Shown here in pieces: positions 25,019 to 33,593 of a DNA stretch of 64,000 bases. The position numbers were made by a program, and so were the translations under genes. The first letter of the stretch is position 1; each line of letters opens with the position of its first letter. Under the pieces are notes generated by a model. That model worked only from the letters and a program-made list of their open reading frames with translations. It did no database searches and was not told the DNA's origin. Origin of the DNA: Paenibacillus xylanilyticus (GTDB taxonomy: Bacteria > Bacillota > Bacilli > Paenibacillales > Paenibacillaceae); assembly GCF_013359935.1 (NCBI RefSeq), contig NZ_JABMCB010000206.1:496001-560000 (forward strand). Reading direction: 5' to 3'.

Positions 25019-28000
25019 TTGAAACGAATAGGGAAAAGGATGGCGATGGTTCTTCTGGTGTTCATCATGGCAGCAGTACAGTTTGGTTTTACAGGAACAA
25101 AAGATCACGTAGCCGAAGCGGCGGATGCAGCATTTGCCGAGAAACCGTATATGGGCTGGAGCAGTTACAGTATGCAGGTGTATGACCCTTCAGTGAAATG
25201 GATATCCGCAGAGAGCATTAAGAAGCAGTCGGATGCCATGCGCGAGAAGCTGCAGGCCCATGGCTATGAGTATATCAACATTGATGCGGGATGGAATGGA
25301 GACAATGACGAATACGGAAGACCGATCCCTAACGAAGCGCTGTATCCGAACGGATTCCAGGAGGTGATTGACTATGTTCATAACAATGGTCAGAAGATCG
25401 GGATCTATCTGATTCCTGGACTATCCATTGATGCGTACAATAAAAATTTGGAGATCTACGGGACGGGTGGAGCATGCCGGATGCAGGACATCGCATACCA
25501 GCCGCTCACGGTGATGGATGCCTGGAATGCCTATACCTATAAGATTGATTTCTCGAATCCGTGTGCTCAGAAATACATCGATTCCATCGCCGATCTTCTG
25601 GGCGAGTGGGGTATTAACTTTGTCAAATTCGACAGTGTGACCCCAGGTTCGGGAATCAACAATTTGAGCCGGGATGCACGAGGAGATGTGGAGGCCTGGT
25701 CCAAGGCTTTGGCAAGACATAATATCTGGTTCGAGCTTTCATGGGCACTGGACCACAACTACGTGGATTTCTGGAAAAAACACGCCAACGGCTGGCGTAT
25801 CGACTGGGATGTCGAAGCATACGACAGTAATGTGGGTTTGACGCAGTGGGCTAATATTGCACGCCTGTTTCCAATCGCAGCGCTTTGGTGGCGGGATGCA
25901 GGCCCCGGCGGATGGAACGACTTTGATTCGTTAAACATTGGTAATGGCTCCATGGATGGGCTCACCAAGGATGAGCGGAAGACAGCGATGACGTTCTGGG
26001 CGATCTCTTCTGCACCCTTATATACAGGAAATGACATGACCAGACTGGACAGCTACGGACTGGAACTGCTGACGAACGATGAAGTGATTGCCGTTAATCA
26101 GGCTGGACGTCCGGCTCATCCGGTCTCGATCGATACGAAGCAGCAGGTATGGTATGCCAATAATGGAGATGGGACCTACAGTGTAGCCTTGTTTAATCTG
26201 GGCAACCGAAGTGTTGAGGTCAATGTCAACTGGAGTGATATTGGCCTGGAAGGTCCCGCATCGGTCCGTGATCTGTGGAGCCACTCTGAACTGGGTACAT
26301 TTAACGAGGAATTCAGCAGCGGTTTATTGGAGCCTCATGCTTCACGGATGCTGAAAGTAACAGCGCTGAGTGGAACATCAACTGTGAATGACGATGATAC
26401 GGGCATGCGCTATAACGGGGATTGGAAGCGCAATGGAGGCAAGGAACAATTAGAAGGTGCACAGGATTTGAGTATAGTCATTCAGGATTCTACGGGCACG
26501 GAACCCACGAATCCGGGTACGGCGAGCGATTCGAATGCTGCAGATGAACCAGCTGCGTCTTCCGTCTCCGGGAACAATGCCACGGTTACCGATGTGGTCT
26601 ACGTTAACGATGACGACAGTGAGATCCAATACACGGGTTCATGGAACTCGAATTCCGGCAGAGGTTTTGGGGACTACAATGACGATGTGCATTATACGGA
26701 ACAAGACGGGGATTATTTGGAGTACACGTTTACAGGTACAGGCATTGAGCTGCTGACAGAGAAACATGGAGAGCAGGGAGATATGAGCATCATTCTTGAT
26801 AATGGAACGGCAGAACAAGTAAGTGCTTATACCGATGGAGAAAGGGAAGTTCAGCAGGTGCTGTACAGCAAAACGGATCTGCCCAGTGGCACACATACAT
26901 TGAAGGTAGTTAAGGATTCGGGCCAGTACATGCTTTTGGATGCGCTCAAGGTATCGAAGGAGAAAGAGGCTGGAGGGCAGAACAGTACGATTAGTCCAAC
27001 TACAGCAGACTTCGACAAGGTAACGGAGCAACAAGCGGATCTGAAAATCACGTTAAACTTGAACGGCAATGTATTGACAGGCTTGGAACAAGACGGGGTT
27101 CTTCTCGATGAGAATGACTACGAGGTCGTTGACAACACGTTAACGATCAAGAAGCAATACCTCGCGCAGCTGCCAGTGGGAACAACAGAGCTAAGTGTGG
27201 TATTTAGCTCGGCTGATCTGCAGACGCTGACAATCAAGGTGAGCGATACTTCAGGAATCCGGTTCGCGATGATCAATAACGACGATCCCGCCATCAAGTA
27301 CAGCGGCAACTGGTCACGCAGTACGGGAAGAGCATTCGGTGACTATCAGGATGACGTGCATTACGCCGAGCAGAACGGCGATTATTTTGAGTATGAATTC
27401 CGCGGAACGGGCATCCAATTTTATACGGAAGTCGACCCTTCACAGGGAGATATGGATATCTACGTGGATGGTGAATTCAAGGAAACGGTAAGTGCTTACC
27501 GTGAAGGACGATTGGCACAGCAAAAGGTGTACAGTATTTCTGGACTACCGGATGGACAGCACACACTAAGAGCTGTGAAAAAGTCCGGACGGTTCATGCT
27601 GCTGGACTTTCTAAAAGTGGAAATCCCCAATATCATTCAGCCGGTGAGCGCCATTTTTGACAAAGCTGAATCTGCGCAGGCAGATATTGAAGTGAAGCTT
27701 TTACAGGAGCCGGAAAGTTTCAGCAAAATCATGAACGGATCACAAGAACTGGTTGTGGGGACCGATTATGAGGCAGCAGGTGATCGGGTAACATTGAAAA
27801 AGTCGTATCTTGCCCAGCAGCCGCTTGGCACGCTGAAACTTAGCTTTGTCTTTGACGGCGACTACCTCAACGATATTCATTATTCGACCGTAGATGGTGA
27901 TTCATTTGAGTATGTCTTCAAAGGAACCGGCATAAGCATGATTTCACCTACCGGGCCGCAGCAGGGGGAAGTAGACATCTATATCGACGGAAACCTGGTC

Positions 28001-28912
28001 CAGACGGTAGACACATACAGCCAAGGTCGTAAAAATCAGCAGGAGATATACAGCATCTCGGGAATGACAAGTGGTGTACACACGCTGAAAGCCGTTAAGA
28101 AGTCTGGAGAACTTATGCTCACCGATCAACTGAAATTTACAATCGCTGCCGGGAACGGTGGGCCAACGAATCCGACAAATCCACCAGGACCGTCCGTACC
28201 TTCCAATCCAGGGGCACCATCAGCTCCCGTCACACAGCCTCCGGTAACTCCTTCGGAAGCTCCTGAAACAGGAACGGGAGAGGAACCTTCGGAAAACACG
28301 GATGATAAGACGATGCGGCATGAGGCCTACATTAACGGATATAAGGGCGGTTTGTTCAAACCGAATAACAAGATCACGCGTGCAGAAATGGCAACCATTT
28401 TAGCCCAGGTATATGAAAAAGATGCAGTACAATCGGATGTAACATACAGAGATGTGGATTCATCCCATTGGGGAGCAGAGGCCATTGACAAGGTAGCGAA
28501 GATGGGACTTATGAAAGGTTACAAGGATGGCACATTTAAACCAAACCAATCATTAACCCGTGCAGAGATGGCAAGTCTTGCAGTGAGTCTAAATCCGGAT
28601 CCCGCCACAACGGGCAGCGGATTTAGCGATATCGGCAGGCATTGGGCAAAGGATGCAATTCTGAGAGCACAAAGCTTGGGAATCCTGACGGGTTACCGTG
28701 ACGGCACTTTCCGGCCGAATGCGGAGTTGACACGGGCAGAAGCCGTTGTCGTCATTAACCGAGCGTTCAGCAGAGGCCCGCTTACAGGTGTTTCGCAGCC
28801 GAAGTGGAAAGATGTCTTACCTTCGCATTGGGCTTTTGGAGATATTGAAGAAGCTTCTGCTGATCATGTTTCGAAGCCTGCTGCAAATGGCGGGGAACAA
28901 TGGGTGGAATAG
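25019..28912 (+). CDS. Secreted, SLH-anchored GH27-like glycosidase with repeated beta modules
   Basis: 1297 residues from a TTG start 6 nt after a purine-rich GGGGGTAGGG site (an ATG at 24977 is an alternative). A signal peptide (about residues 1-35) precedes a GH27-like catalytic domain opening with YMGWSSYS; the likely nucleophile is Asp205 (FVKFDS) and the acid/base Asp264 (RIDWDVE). It resembles alpha-galactosidase-type enzymes, but GH27 also includes beta-L-arabinopyranosidase and isomaltodextranase, so substrate is open. After it come a fragment of a beta module (26388-26470), two complete modules (about 26590-26970 and 27265-27625) alternating with X2-like Ig modules, and a truncated module (27855-28145). 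A Pro-rich linker and SLH repeats (28300 onward, with GYKDGTFKPN and GYRDGTFRPN) attach it to secondary wall polymer. Confidence 0.85.
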   Translation: MKRIGKRMAMVLLVFIMAAVQFGFTGTKDHVAEAADAAFAEKPYMGWSSYSMQVYDPSVKWISAESIKKQSDAMREKLQAHGYEYINIDAGWNGDNDEYGRPIPNEALYPNGFQEVIDYVHNNGQKIGIYLIPGLSIDAYNKNLEIYGTGGACRMQDIAYQPLTVMDAWNAYTYKIDFSNPCAQKYIDSIADLLGEWGINFVKFDSVTPGSGINNLSRDARGDVEAWSKALARHNIWFELSWALDHNYVDFWKKHANGWRIDWDVEAYDSNVGLTQWANIARLFPIAALWWRDAGPGGWNDFDSLNIGNGSMDGLTKDERKTAMTFWAISSAPLYTGNDMTRLDSYGLELLTNDEVIAVNQAGRPAHPVSIDTKQQVWYANNGDGTYSVALFNLGNRSVEVNVNWSDIGLEGPASVRDLWSHSELGTFNEEFSSGLLEPHASRMLKVTALSGTSTVNDDDTGMRYNGDWKRNGGKEQLEGAQDLSIVIQDSTGTEPTNPGTASDSNAADEPAASSVSGNNATVTDVVYVNDDDSEIQYTGSWNSNSGRGFGDYNDDVHYTEQDGDYLEYTFTGTGIELLTEKHGEQGDMSIILDNGTAEQVSAYTDGEREVQQVLYSKTDLPSGTHTLKVVKDSGQYMLLDALKVSKEKEAGGQNSTISPTTADFDKVTEQQADLKITLNLNGNVLTGLEQDGVLLDENDYEVVDNTLTIKKQYLAQLPVGTTELSVVFSSADLQTLTIKVSDTSGIRFAMINNDDPAIKYSGNWSRSTGRAFGDYQDDVHYAEQNGDYFEYEFRGTGIQFYTEVDPSQGDMDIYVDGEFKETVSAYREGRLAQQKVYSISGLPDGQHTLRAVKKSGRFMLLDFLKVEIPNIIQPVSAIFDKAESAQADIEVKLLQEPESFSKIMNGSQELVVGTDYEAAGDRVTLKKSYLAQQPLGTLKLSFVFDGDYLNDIHYSTVDGDSFEYVFKGTGISMISPTGPQQGEVDIYIDGNLVQTVDTYSQGRKNQQEIYSISGMTSGVHTLKAVKKSGELMLTDQLKFTIAAGNGGPTNPTNPPGPSVPSNPGAPSAPVTQPPVTPSEAPETGTGEEPSENTDDKTMRHEAYINGYKGGLFKPNNKITRAEMATILAQVYEKDAVQSDVTYRDVDSSHWGAEAIDKVAKMGLMKGYKDGTFKPNQSLTRAEMASLAVSLNPDPATTGSGFSDIGRHWAKDAILRAQSLGILTGYRDGTFRPNAELTRAEAVVVINRAFSRGPLTGVSQPKWKDVLPSHWAFGDIEEASADHVSKPAANGGEQWVE

Positions 28913-28931
28913 TGTGGAAATAGCTTCAGTG

Positions 28932-28960
28932 AGAAGGGGACCCAAGTGGTCCCCTTCTTT
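28932..28960 (+). terminator. Terminator after the GH27-SLH gene
   Basis: AGAAGGGGACC/GGTCCCCTTCT stem with a 5-nt loop; the T tract is short. Confidence 0.75.
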
Positions 28961-29100
28961 ATAATGATACGGAATAATCAAGAGAGAGGATGTTGGTGGT
29001 GAAAAAAACGAATACAGCTGCTGCATGACCAAGAAAACATTTGACTAAGTTAAAAAATGAGATAATCTGTGAGTATGATAGCGCTGCCAATATCTCGGTA

Positions 29101-29110
29101 AGGGAGGGGG
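29101..29110 (+). promoter_or_regulatory. Ribosome binding site that points to an ATT start
   Basis: AGGGAGGGGG directly follows an in-frame TAA (29099-29101) and lies 6 nt before ATT 29117. No ATG, GTG or TTG in this frame occurs until GTG 29159, which is 48 nt from the site. Confidence 0.6.
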
Positions 29111-29116
29111 TTACCC

Positions 29117-31405
29117 ATTAAAAATTCCAGTGTTTTTCGGAAATTTCTCATTTCGTATGTGATCATTTTGGTTATACCCAGCATTGGTGGTTATATGTCT
29201 TATCTCACTTCGATTTCCGTAACACAGTCCATTTCCATTGAGAATGGGATTACCCAGCTTGAGAAGGGACAAGAAATATTGGAGCGCCGCATGGCTGAAG
29301 TCGAAGGTTTCACGAGACAGCTTGCCGTTAGTCAGGAACTGAACGTTCTTATGAATGAAAGGGATAACGAAACGAATGTATATGGCATATGGCGAGCCAT
29401 GGAGAATGTACTGACGTTTGGACAGACAAATGATTTCCTGCAAAATTATTATATTTATCTGGCCAATTATGATTTGATCCTCACCCCGGGCTCTTCCTAC
29501 AGGCCGAATCATTATTACACCGATTTTCATTATACCGATCTGTCACTGGAGGAGTGGATGAAGGAAGTATTAGATCAAACGCACCGGAGTGAGATCAAGC
29601 CGCTCAGTTCCTATGTCAGCAGAGGTCAGCAAACTTCGGTCATTACGTATATGCAGTCATTGCCTTTGGACAGCTTCAATAATTCTTCACCAGCGGTCGC
29701 CGTCGTTGTCATTGACGAGAAAATGATTGTTGGACTGCTGTCCAGTCTGACGGATCGATATGGTGGATGGGTTCATATCAGTGATGCGCAGGGAAACACC
29801 ATCGCGCTGAAGGGCAGCGGAGTATCAGAGATGGCCAAGATGACATCCGATCCGGGTTTTGATCAGAGCAAGGTCAGTCAGTTTTATGAGAATGATCTAG
29901 TCATCACAACTCGATCCGATACGAATGGCTGGGTTTACCAGGCAGGGATTCCCAGGGATCTCCTTTTGGAAAATGCAAACAAGATCAAGAAGATGAGTAT
30001 GCTCATTACAGGTGGTACATTGTTGATCGGCCTGGTTGTTGGACTTATATTGGCCTATCGCCACAGCGCACCGATTAATCGGCTGCTTAGTGTGATGAAG
30101 GAGCAGTTTGGGAGAGATGAGGGAGCTTCCAGGAACGAGTTTGATTTTCTTAGCGGGAATATCGCGGATATGATTACCAAGAATAAGCTGCTGGAATCGG
30201 AGCTGAATCGGCAGCTTCCACTCGTGAGAGATGCGTTTTTGAAACGACTGATCTCTGGTGAATTCAAATCGCGGGACGAAATTCATTCCGCTGCTGAACA
30301 GGCGGATATCCGTTTGCATCAGGGGACGGGGTATGCAGGCATCGTTCAGATTAACGGTTATGGCAGCATGGACAACGTTGAAGTCCTGAATGAGCTGAAC
30401 GCTTCCCGGCTGCTGCTGAAGCAGGCTCTGAGTGATGTAGGTGTTGATATACTGATGACCGATTGGGGATCGGATAAAGTGGCTACGTTGTTTTTCTCCA
30501 CGGAGGAGGAGGCTGGCAGTGACCAAACAGTAGAAGATATTACACAGACCATGGAGAATTTGGCACAGGTTATGTTTAATGAATACCGGATCACCATCCA
30601 GTCGGGATTTGGCAATTACTTCACTTCCGTGACGGAAGTCAGTCATTCCTTTGACCAAGCCAATCAGGCGCTGGAATACGCCATTTATACGAACCAAAGA
30701 GGCGTGATGTGGAATAGTGAAACCCAGATTGAAAATACGACCTATTATTATCCGCTCGACTCAGAGCAGCGCCTGATAACGACGATCCGGGCCGGAGAGC
30801 TTGAAGAAGCCAAGCGAATTGTCGAATCGATCATGATTCAGAACATGGAGCAGCGGGAGCTGTCCATGGAGATGAAGCATCAACTTATCGGCGAAATGAA
30901 GGGTACCTTTATCAAGCTGCTTGATCAGAAAGCATTTACGGAATACGATGCCATTGAAAATGTCAAACGGCGGGTCATCGAGATTGGATCTGCAGAGCCT
31001 CTGGAATCCGTCAAGTCTGATTTGTACGAAATCATGGAAGAACTGTGCGGACTCATTGCTAACAAGAAGAAGGATATCCATAGCCAGATCATTAAGCAAA
31101 TCAAAGAATATACCGCGGAGATGTATTCGGATACCGAGCTTACGCTGTATCGTGTTGCCGAACAGGTTGAGCGGCCCGAGAAATACATTTCTCAACTGTT
31201 CAAGGAATATACCGGCGTTAATTTCTCCGATCATCTGATTAAGGTCCGAATGGATCAGGCGATAATTCTGCTAAAGAACAGTAATTATACGGTCGATGAA
31301 ATTGCGACAAGAGTCGGTTACAACAGTTCGCATTCCTTCCGGCGCGCCTTTAAGCGATTGAACGGTATTTCTCCCAGCGTGTACAGACAATCGGACTACG
31401 AATAA
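29117..31405 (+). CDS. Membrane-anchored AraC-family transcription regulator
   Basis: About 762 residues from the proposed ATT start. Helix 1 (FLISYVIILVIPSIGGYMSYL) preceded by Arg and Lys, a roughly 260-residue extracellular sensor (Cache-like), helix 2 near MLITGGTLLIGLVVGLILAY, then a cytoplasmic part ending in two AraC helix-turn-helices (LYRVAEQVERPEKYISQLFKEYTG; VDEIATRVGYNSSHSFRRAFKRL). There is no kinase or receiver domain, so one protein would sense a ligand outside and bind DNA inside, as proposed for B. subtilis YesS-like regulators. It lies between a surface glycosidase and an importer whose promoters share TGTAC direct repeats, making them its likely targets. Confidence 0.82.
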   Translation: MKNSSVFRKFLISYVIILVIPSIGGYMSYLTSISVTQSISIENGITQLEKGQEILERRMAEVEGFTRQLAVSQELNVLMNERDNETNVYGIWRAMENVLTFGQTNDFLQNYYIYLANYDLILTPGSSYRPNHYYTDFHYTDLSLEEWMKEVLDQTHRSEIKPLSSYVSRGQQTSVITYMQSLPLDSFNNSSPAVAVVVIDEKMIVGLLSSLTDRYGGWVHISDAQGNTIALKGSGVSEMAKMTSDPGFDQSKVSQFYENDLVITTRSDTNGWVYQAGIPRDLLLENANKIKKMSMLITGGTLLIGLVVGLILAYRHSAPINRLLSVMKEQFGRDEGASRNEFDFLSGNIADMITKNKLLESELNRQLPLVRDAFLKRLISGEFKSRDEIHSAAEQADIRLHQGTGYAGIVQINGYGSMDNVEVLNELNASRLLLKQALSDVGVDILMTDWGSDKVATLFFSTEEEAGSDQTVEDITQTMENLAQVMFNEYRITIQSGFGNYFTSVTEVSHSFDQANQALEYAIYTNQRGVMWNSETQIENTTYYYPLDSEQRLITTIRAGELEEAKRIVESIMIQNMEQRELSMEMKHQLIGEMKGTFIKLLDQKAFTEYDAIENVKRRVIEIGSAEPLESVKSDLYEIMEELCGLIANKKKDIHSQIIKQIKEYTAEMYSDTELTLYRVAEQVERPEKYISQLFKEYTGVNFSDHLIKVRMDQAIILLKNSNYTVDEIATRVGYNSSHSFRRAFKRLNGISPSVYRQSDYE

Positions 31406-31529
31406 ATCATCCAGGTCCTGCGACCGTGTTGTCCCTACCGGAACAATGCGGTCTTTTTGTGTTTTATAGCGTTTCAAATGGAGAAATGGCCGTTCTGATG
31501 CTGGTTTGTTCCCTCCCAAAAGGGATAAC

Positions 31530-31585
31530 TGTACGCTTTATCGCTCAAGTGTACCTGTTAAGTGGACAGCCAAATCCGCTATGAT
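31530..31585 (+). promoter_or_regulatory. Putative AraC-type operator and promoter of importer operon 1
   Basis: Direct repeats TGTACGC (31530-31536) and TGTACCT (31550-31556), 20 bp apart; the second abuts a poor -35 (GTTAAG, 31557-31562), followed by a 17-bp spacer and TATGAT (31580-31585). This is the layout of an AraC-activated promoter and copies that at 24900-24953. Confidence 0.55.
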
Positions 31586-31593
31586 CAACTTGC

Positions 31594-31607
31594 AGAAAGC
31601 GCTATCA
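31594..31607 (+). promoter_or_regulatory. CcpA cre-like box before importer operon 1
   Basis: AGAAAGCGCTATCA, 13 of 14 matches to the cre consensus, 9-22 nt after the -10 candidate, so over the expected transcription start. Confidence 0.6.
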
Positions 31608-31664
31608 TTCATTGCACATCACAGACTGTAGTCAGGGGGGGTTGTTCTGGAGAAAGAAGTTGTT

Positions 31665-32612
31665 GTGAATCACAGGTCATTGCCACAGAGAAAAGGAACG
31701 AGCATCTGGAGCAATGCCGGCAAGAAAATGAAGAAGCACTGGCAATTGCATCTGCTCGTTATTCCGCCATTGCTGTTTTTTCTCATTTTCAAGTATTACC
31801 CGATGATCAATGCGGTCCTTGCTTTTAAGGATTATAACGTCATTAAGGGAATATGGGGAAGTCCTTGGGTCGGTTTGCAAAACTTCCGTTTATTCTTTGA
31901 GAATCCATTATTCTGGACACTGGTCAAGAACACGATCATATTGAGCGGATATTTGCTGCTGGCGGGATTCCCGATTCCAATTATATTGGCACTTATGATT
32001 AATGAGGTTCGGAGCACAAAGTTCAAAAAATTCGTCCAGCTCGTATCCTTCGCACCCTATTTCATCTCGACGGTCGTAATGGTATCCATCATCATGCTGT
32101 TTCTGGCACCGCGGCTTGGCTTTGCGAACATTGCCCTTAACTTCTTTGGGCTTGAATCGGTCAATTTTCTGGGTGAACCAGGGATGTTCCGATCGATCTA
32201 TGTCTGGTCGGATATATGGCAGACTGCGGGGTACAGTTCGGTCATTTATTTGGCAGCACTCGCTGGTATAGATCCGACGCTCTATGAAGCGGCCAAAGTG
32301 GACGGAGCTTCCCGCTTTCAGAAGATCAGGCATGTTGACCTGCCAGGCCTTGTGCCAACCATCGTTATCATTCTGATTCTCAATGTAGGGAATGTCATGG
32401 CCATCGGCTTTGAGAAGGTCTACCTGCTTCAGAATCCGCTCAACCTCGCCAACTCGGAAATCATTGCAACCTATGTTTATAGCATCGGCCTGCTGAATGC
32501 CAACTACAGCTTTGCGACGGCGGTCGGGCTTTTCAACTCGTTAATCAATCTCGTTTTATTGGTTACCGTGAACGGGTTGGCGAAACGAGTGACCAACAAC
32601 AGTATCTGGTAG
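31665..32612 (+). CDS. Carbohydrate ABC transporter permease, LplB/YteP type
   Basis: 315 residues, six predicted membrane helices, and the EAA loop EAAKVDGASRFQKIRHVDLPGL that docks the ATPase. The sequence type is that of the complex-oligosaccharide importers of the CUT1 family that lack a local ATPase and share an MsmX-like one. The start is uncertain: GTG 31665 is used here; a CTG at 31647 sits 6 nt after a GGGGGG run and would add six residues. First gene of a permease-permease-lipoprotein operon. Confidence 0.88.
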   Translation: MNHRSLPQRKGTSIWSNAGKKMKKHWQLHLLVIPPLLFFLIFKYYPMINAVLAFKDYNVIKGIWGSPWVGLQNFRLFFENPLFWTLVKNTIILSGYLLLAGFPIPIILALMINEVRSTKFKKFVQLVSFAPYFISTVVMVSIIMLFLAPRLGFANIALNFFGLESVNFLGEPGMFRSIYVWSDIWQTAGYSSVIYLAALAGIDPTLYEAAKVDGASRFQKIRHVDLPGLVPTIVIILILNVGNVMAIGFEKVYLLQNPLNLANSEIIATYVYSIGLLNANYSFATAVGLFNSLINLVLLVTVNGLAKRVTNNSIW

Positions 32613-32628
32613 GAAAGGAGTGTCTTAA

Positions 32629-33528
32629 GTGGCAGCAACTATACAAAAAAGGATCAAGGAATCTGCCGCCGACAGAGCGTTCCTGATCACCATCTATGTT
32701 GTGCTCAGTCTCGTTGTGCTTGCGGTCATCTATCCTTTGATTTTTATTATCAGCAGCTCGTTAAGCAGTCCGGCAGCCGTCACTTCGGGCCGTGTATGGC
32801 TCTGGCCGGTAGATATTTCATTTAGTGGTTACAAGGCATTATTCAATACCCCTGAGATTCTAACAGGCTACGGTAACTCCATCTTTTATACAGTGGCTGG
32901 TACGCTCATCAGTGTGGTCCTGACCATCATGATCGCCTATCCGTTATCACGCAAAAGCTTTTTTGGCCGGAATGCCTTAATGATGATCATTACCTTTACG
33001 ATGATATTCAGCGGGGGGTTAATTCCCACGTATATGGTGGTGAAGCAGCTTCACCTGATCGACACCCGGTGGGCTCTGCTGATTCCTAATGCCATTTGGG
33101 TCTGGCAGGTCATCATTGCTCGTTCATTCTTCAAATCCTCCATTCCCGAGGAATTGCTGGAAGCCAGTGAGATGGACGGATGCAGTGACATGCGGTTTAT
33201 CTGGAGCATTGTCCTTCCTTTATCCAAGCCGATTATCGCCGTGCTGGTACTCATGTATGCGGTTGGACAATGGAATGCCTATTTCGATGCCCTTATTTAT
33301 CTGAAATCGGCCGACTTGTTCCCATTGCAGCTGATCCTGCGCAGCATTATTATTCAGAACAACAGCGGAGGAGCGATGGATGCGGCGAAAATGGTGGAGA
33401 GACAGCAGCTTGCCGAGCTGCTAAAATATTCCTTGATTGTGGTCGCTACATTACCTGTACTTGTGATATATCCGTTTGTACAGCGCCATTTCGTACAGGG
33501 AATGCTGGTTGGTTCCATCAAGGGCTAA
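32629..33528 (+). CDS. Carbohydrate ABC transporter permease, YtcP type
   Basis: 299 residues with six membrane helices and the EAA loop EASEMDGCSDMRFIWSIVLPLSKP. It is the second half-channel of importer 1, starting 16 nt after the previous stop with GTG behind AGGAAAGGAG. The MDGCSDM sequence in the loop is slightly unusual (VDGAxxx is more common). Exports nothing by itself; it pairs with the preceding permease and an ATPase encoded elsewhere. Confidence 0.88.
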   Translation: MAATIQKRIKESAADRAFLITIYVVLSLVVLAVIYPLIFIISSSLSSPAAVTSGRVWLWPVDISFSGYKALFNTPEILTGYGNSIFYTVAGTLISVVLTIMIAYPLSRKSFFGRNALMMIITFTMIFSGGLIPTYMVVKQLHLIDTRWALLIPNAIWVWQVIIARSFFKSSIPEELLEASEMDGCSDMRFIWSIVLPLSKPIIAVLVLMYAVGQWNAYFDALIYLKSADLFPLQLILRSIIIQNNSGGAMDAAKMVERQQLAELLKYSLIVVATLPVLVIYPFVQRHFVQGMLVGSIKG

Positions 33529-33593
33529 TTCTCATCTTTGCACGTACAGAATCATTTTCTTACCCGGCAAACTACTAAAGGGAGTGATCCGAT

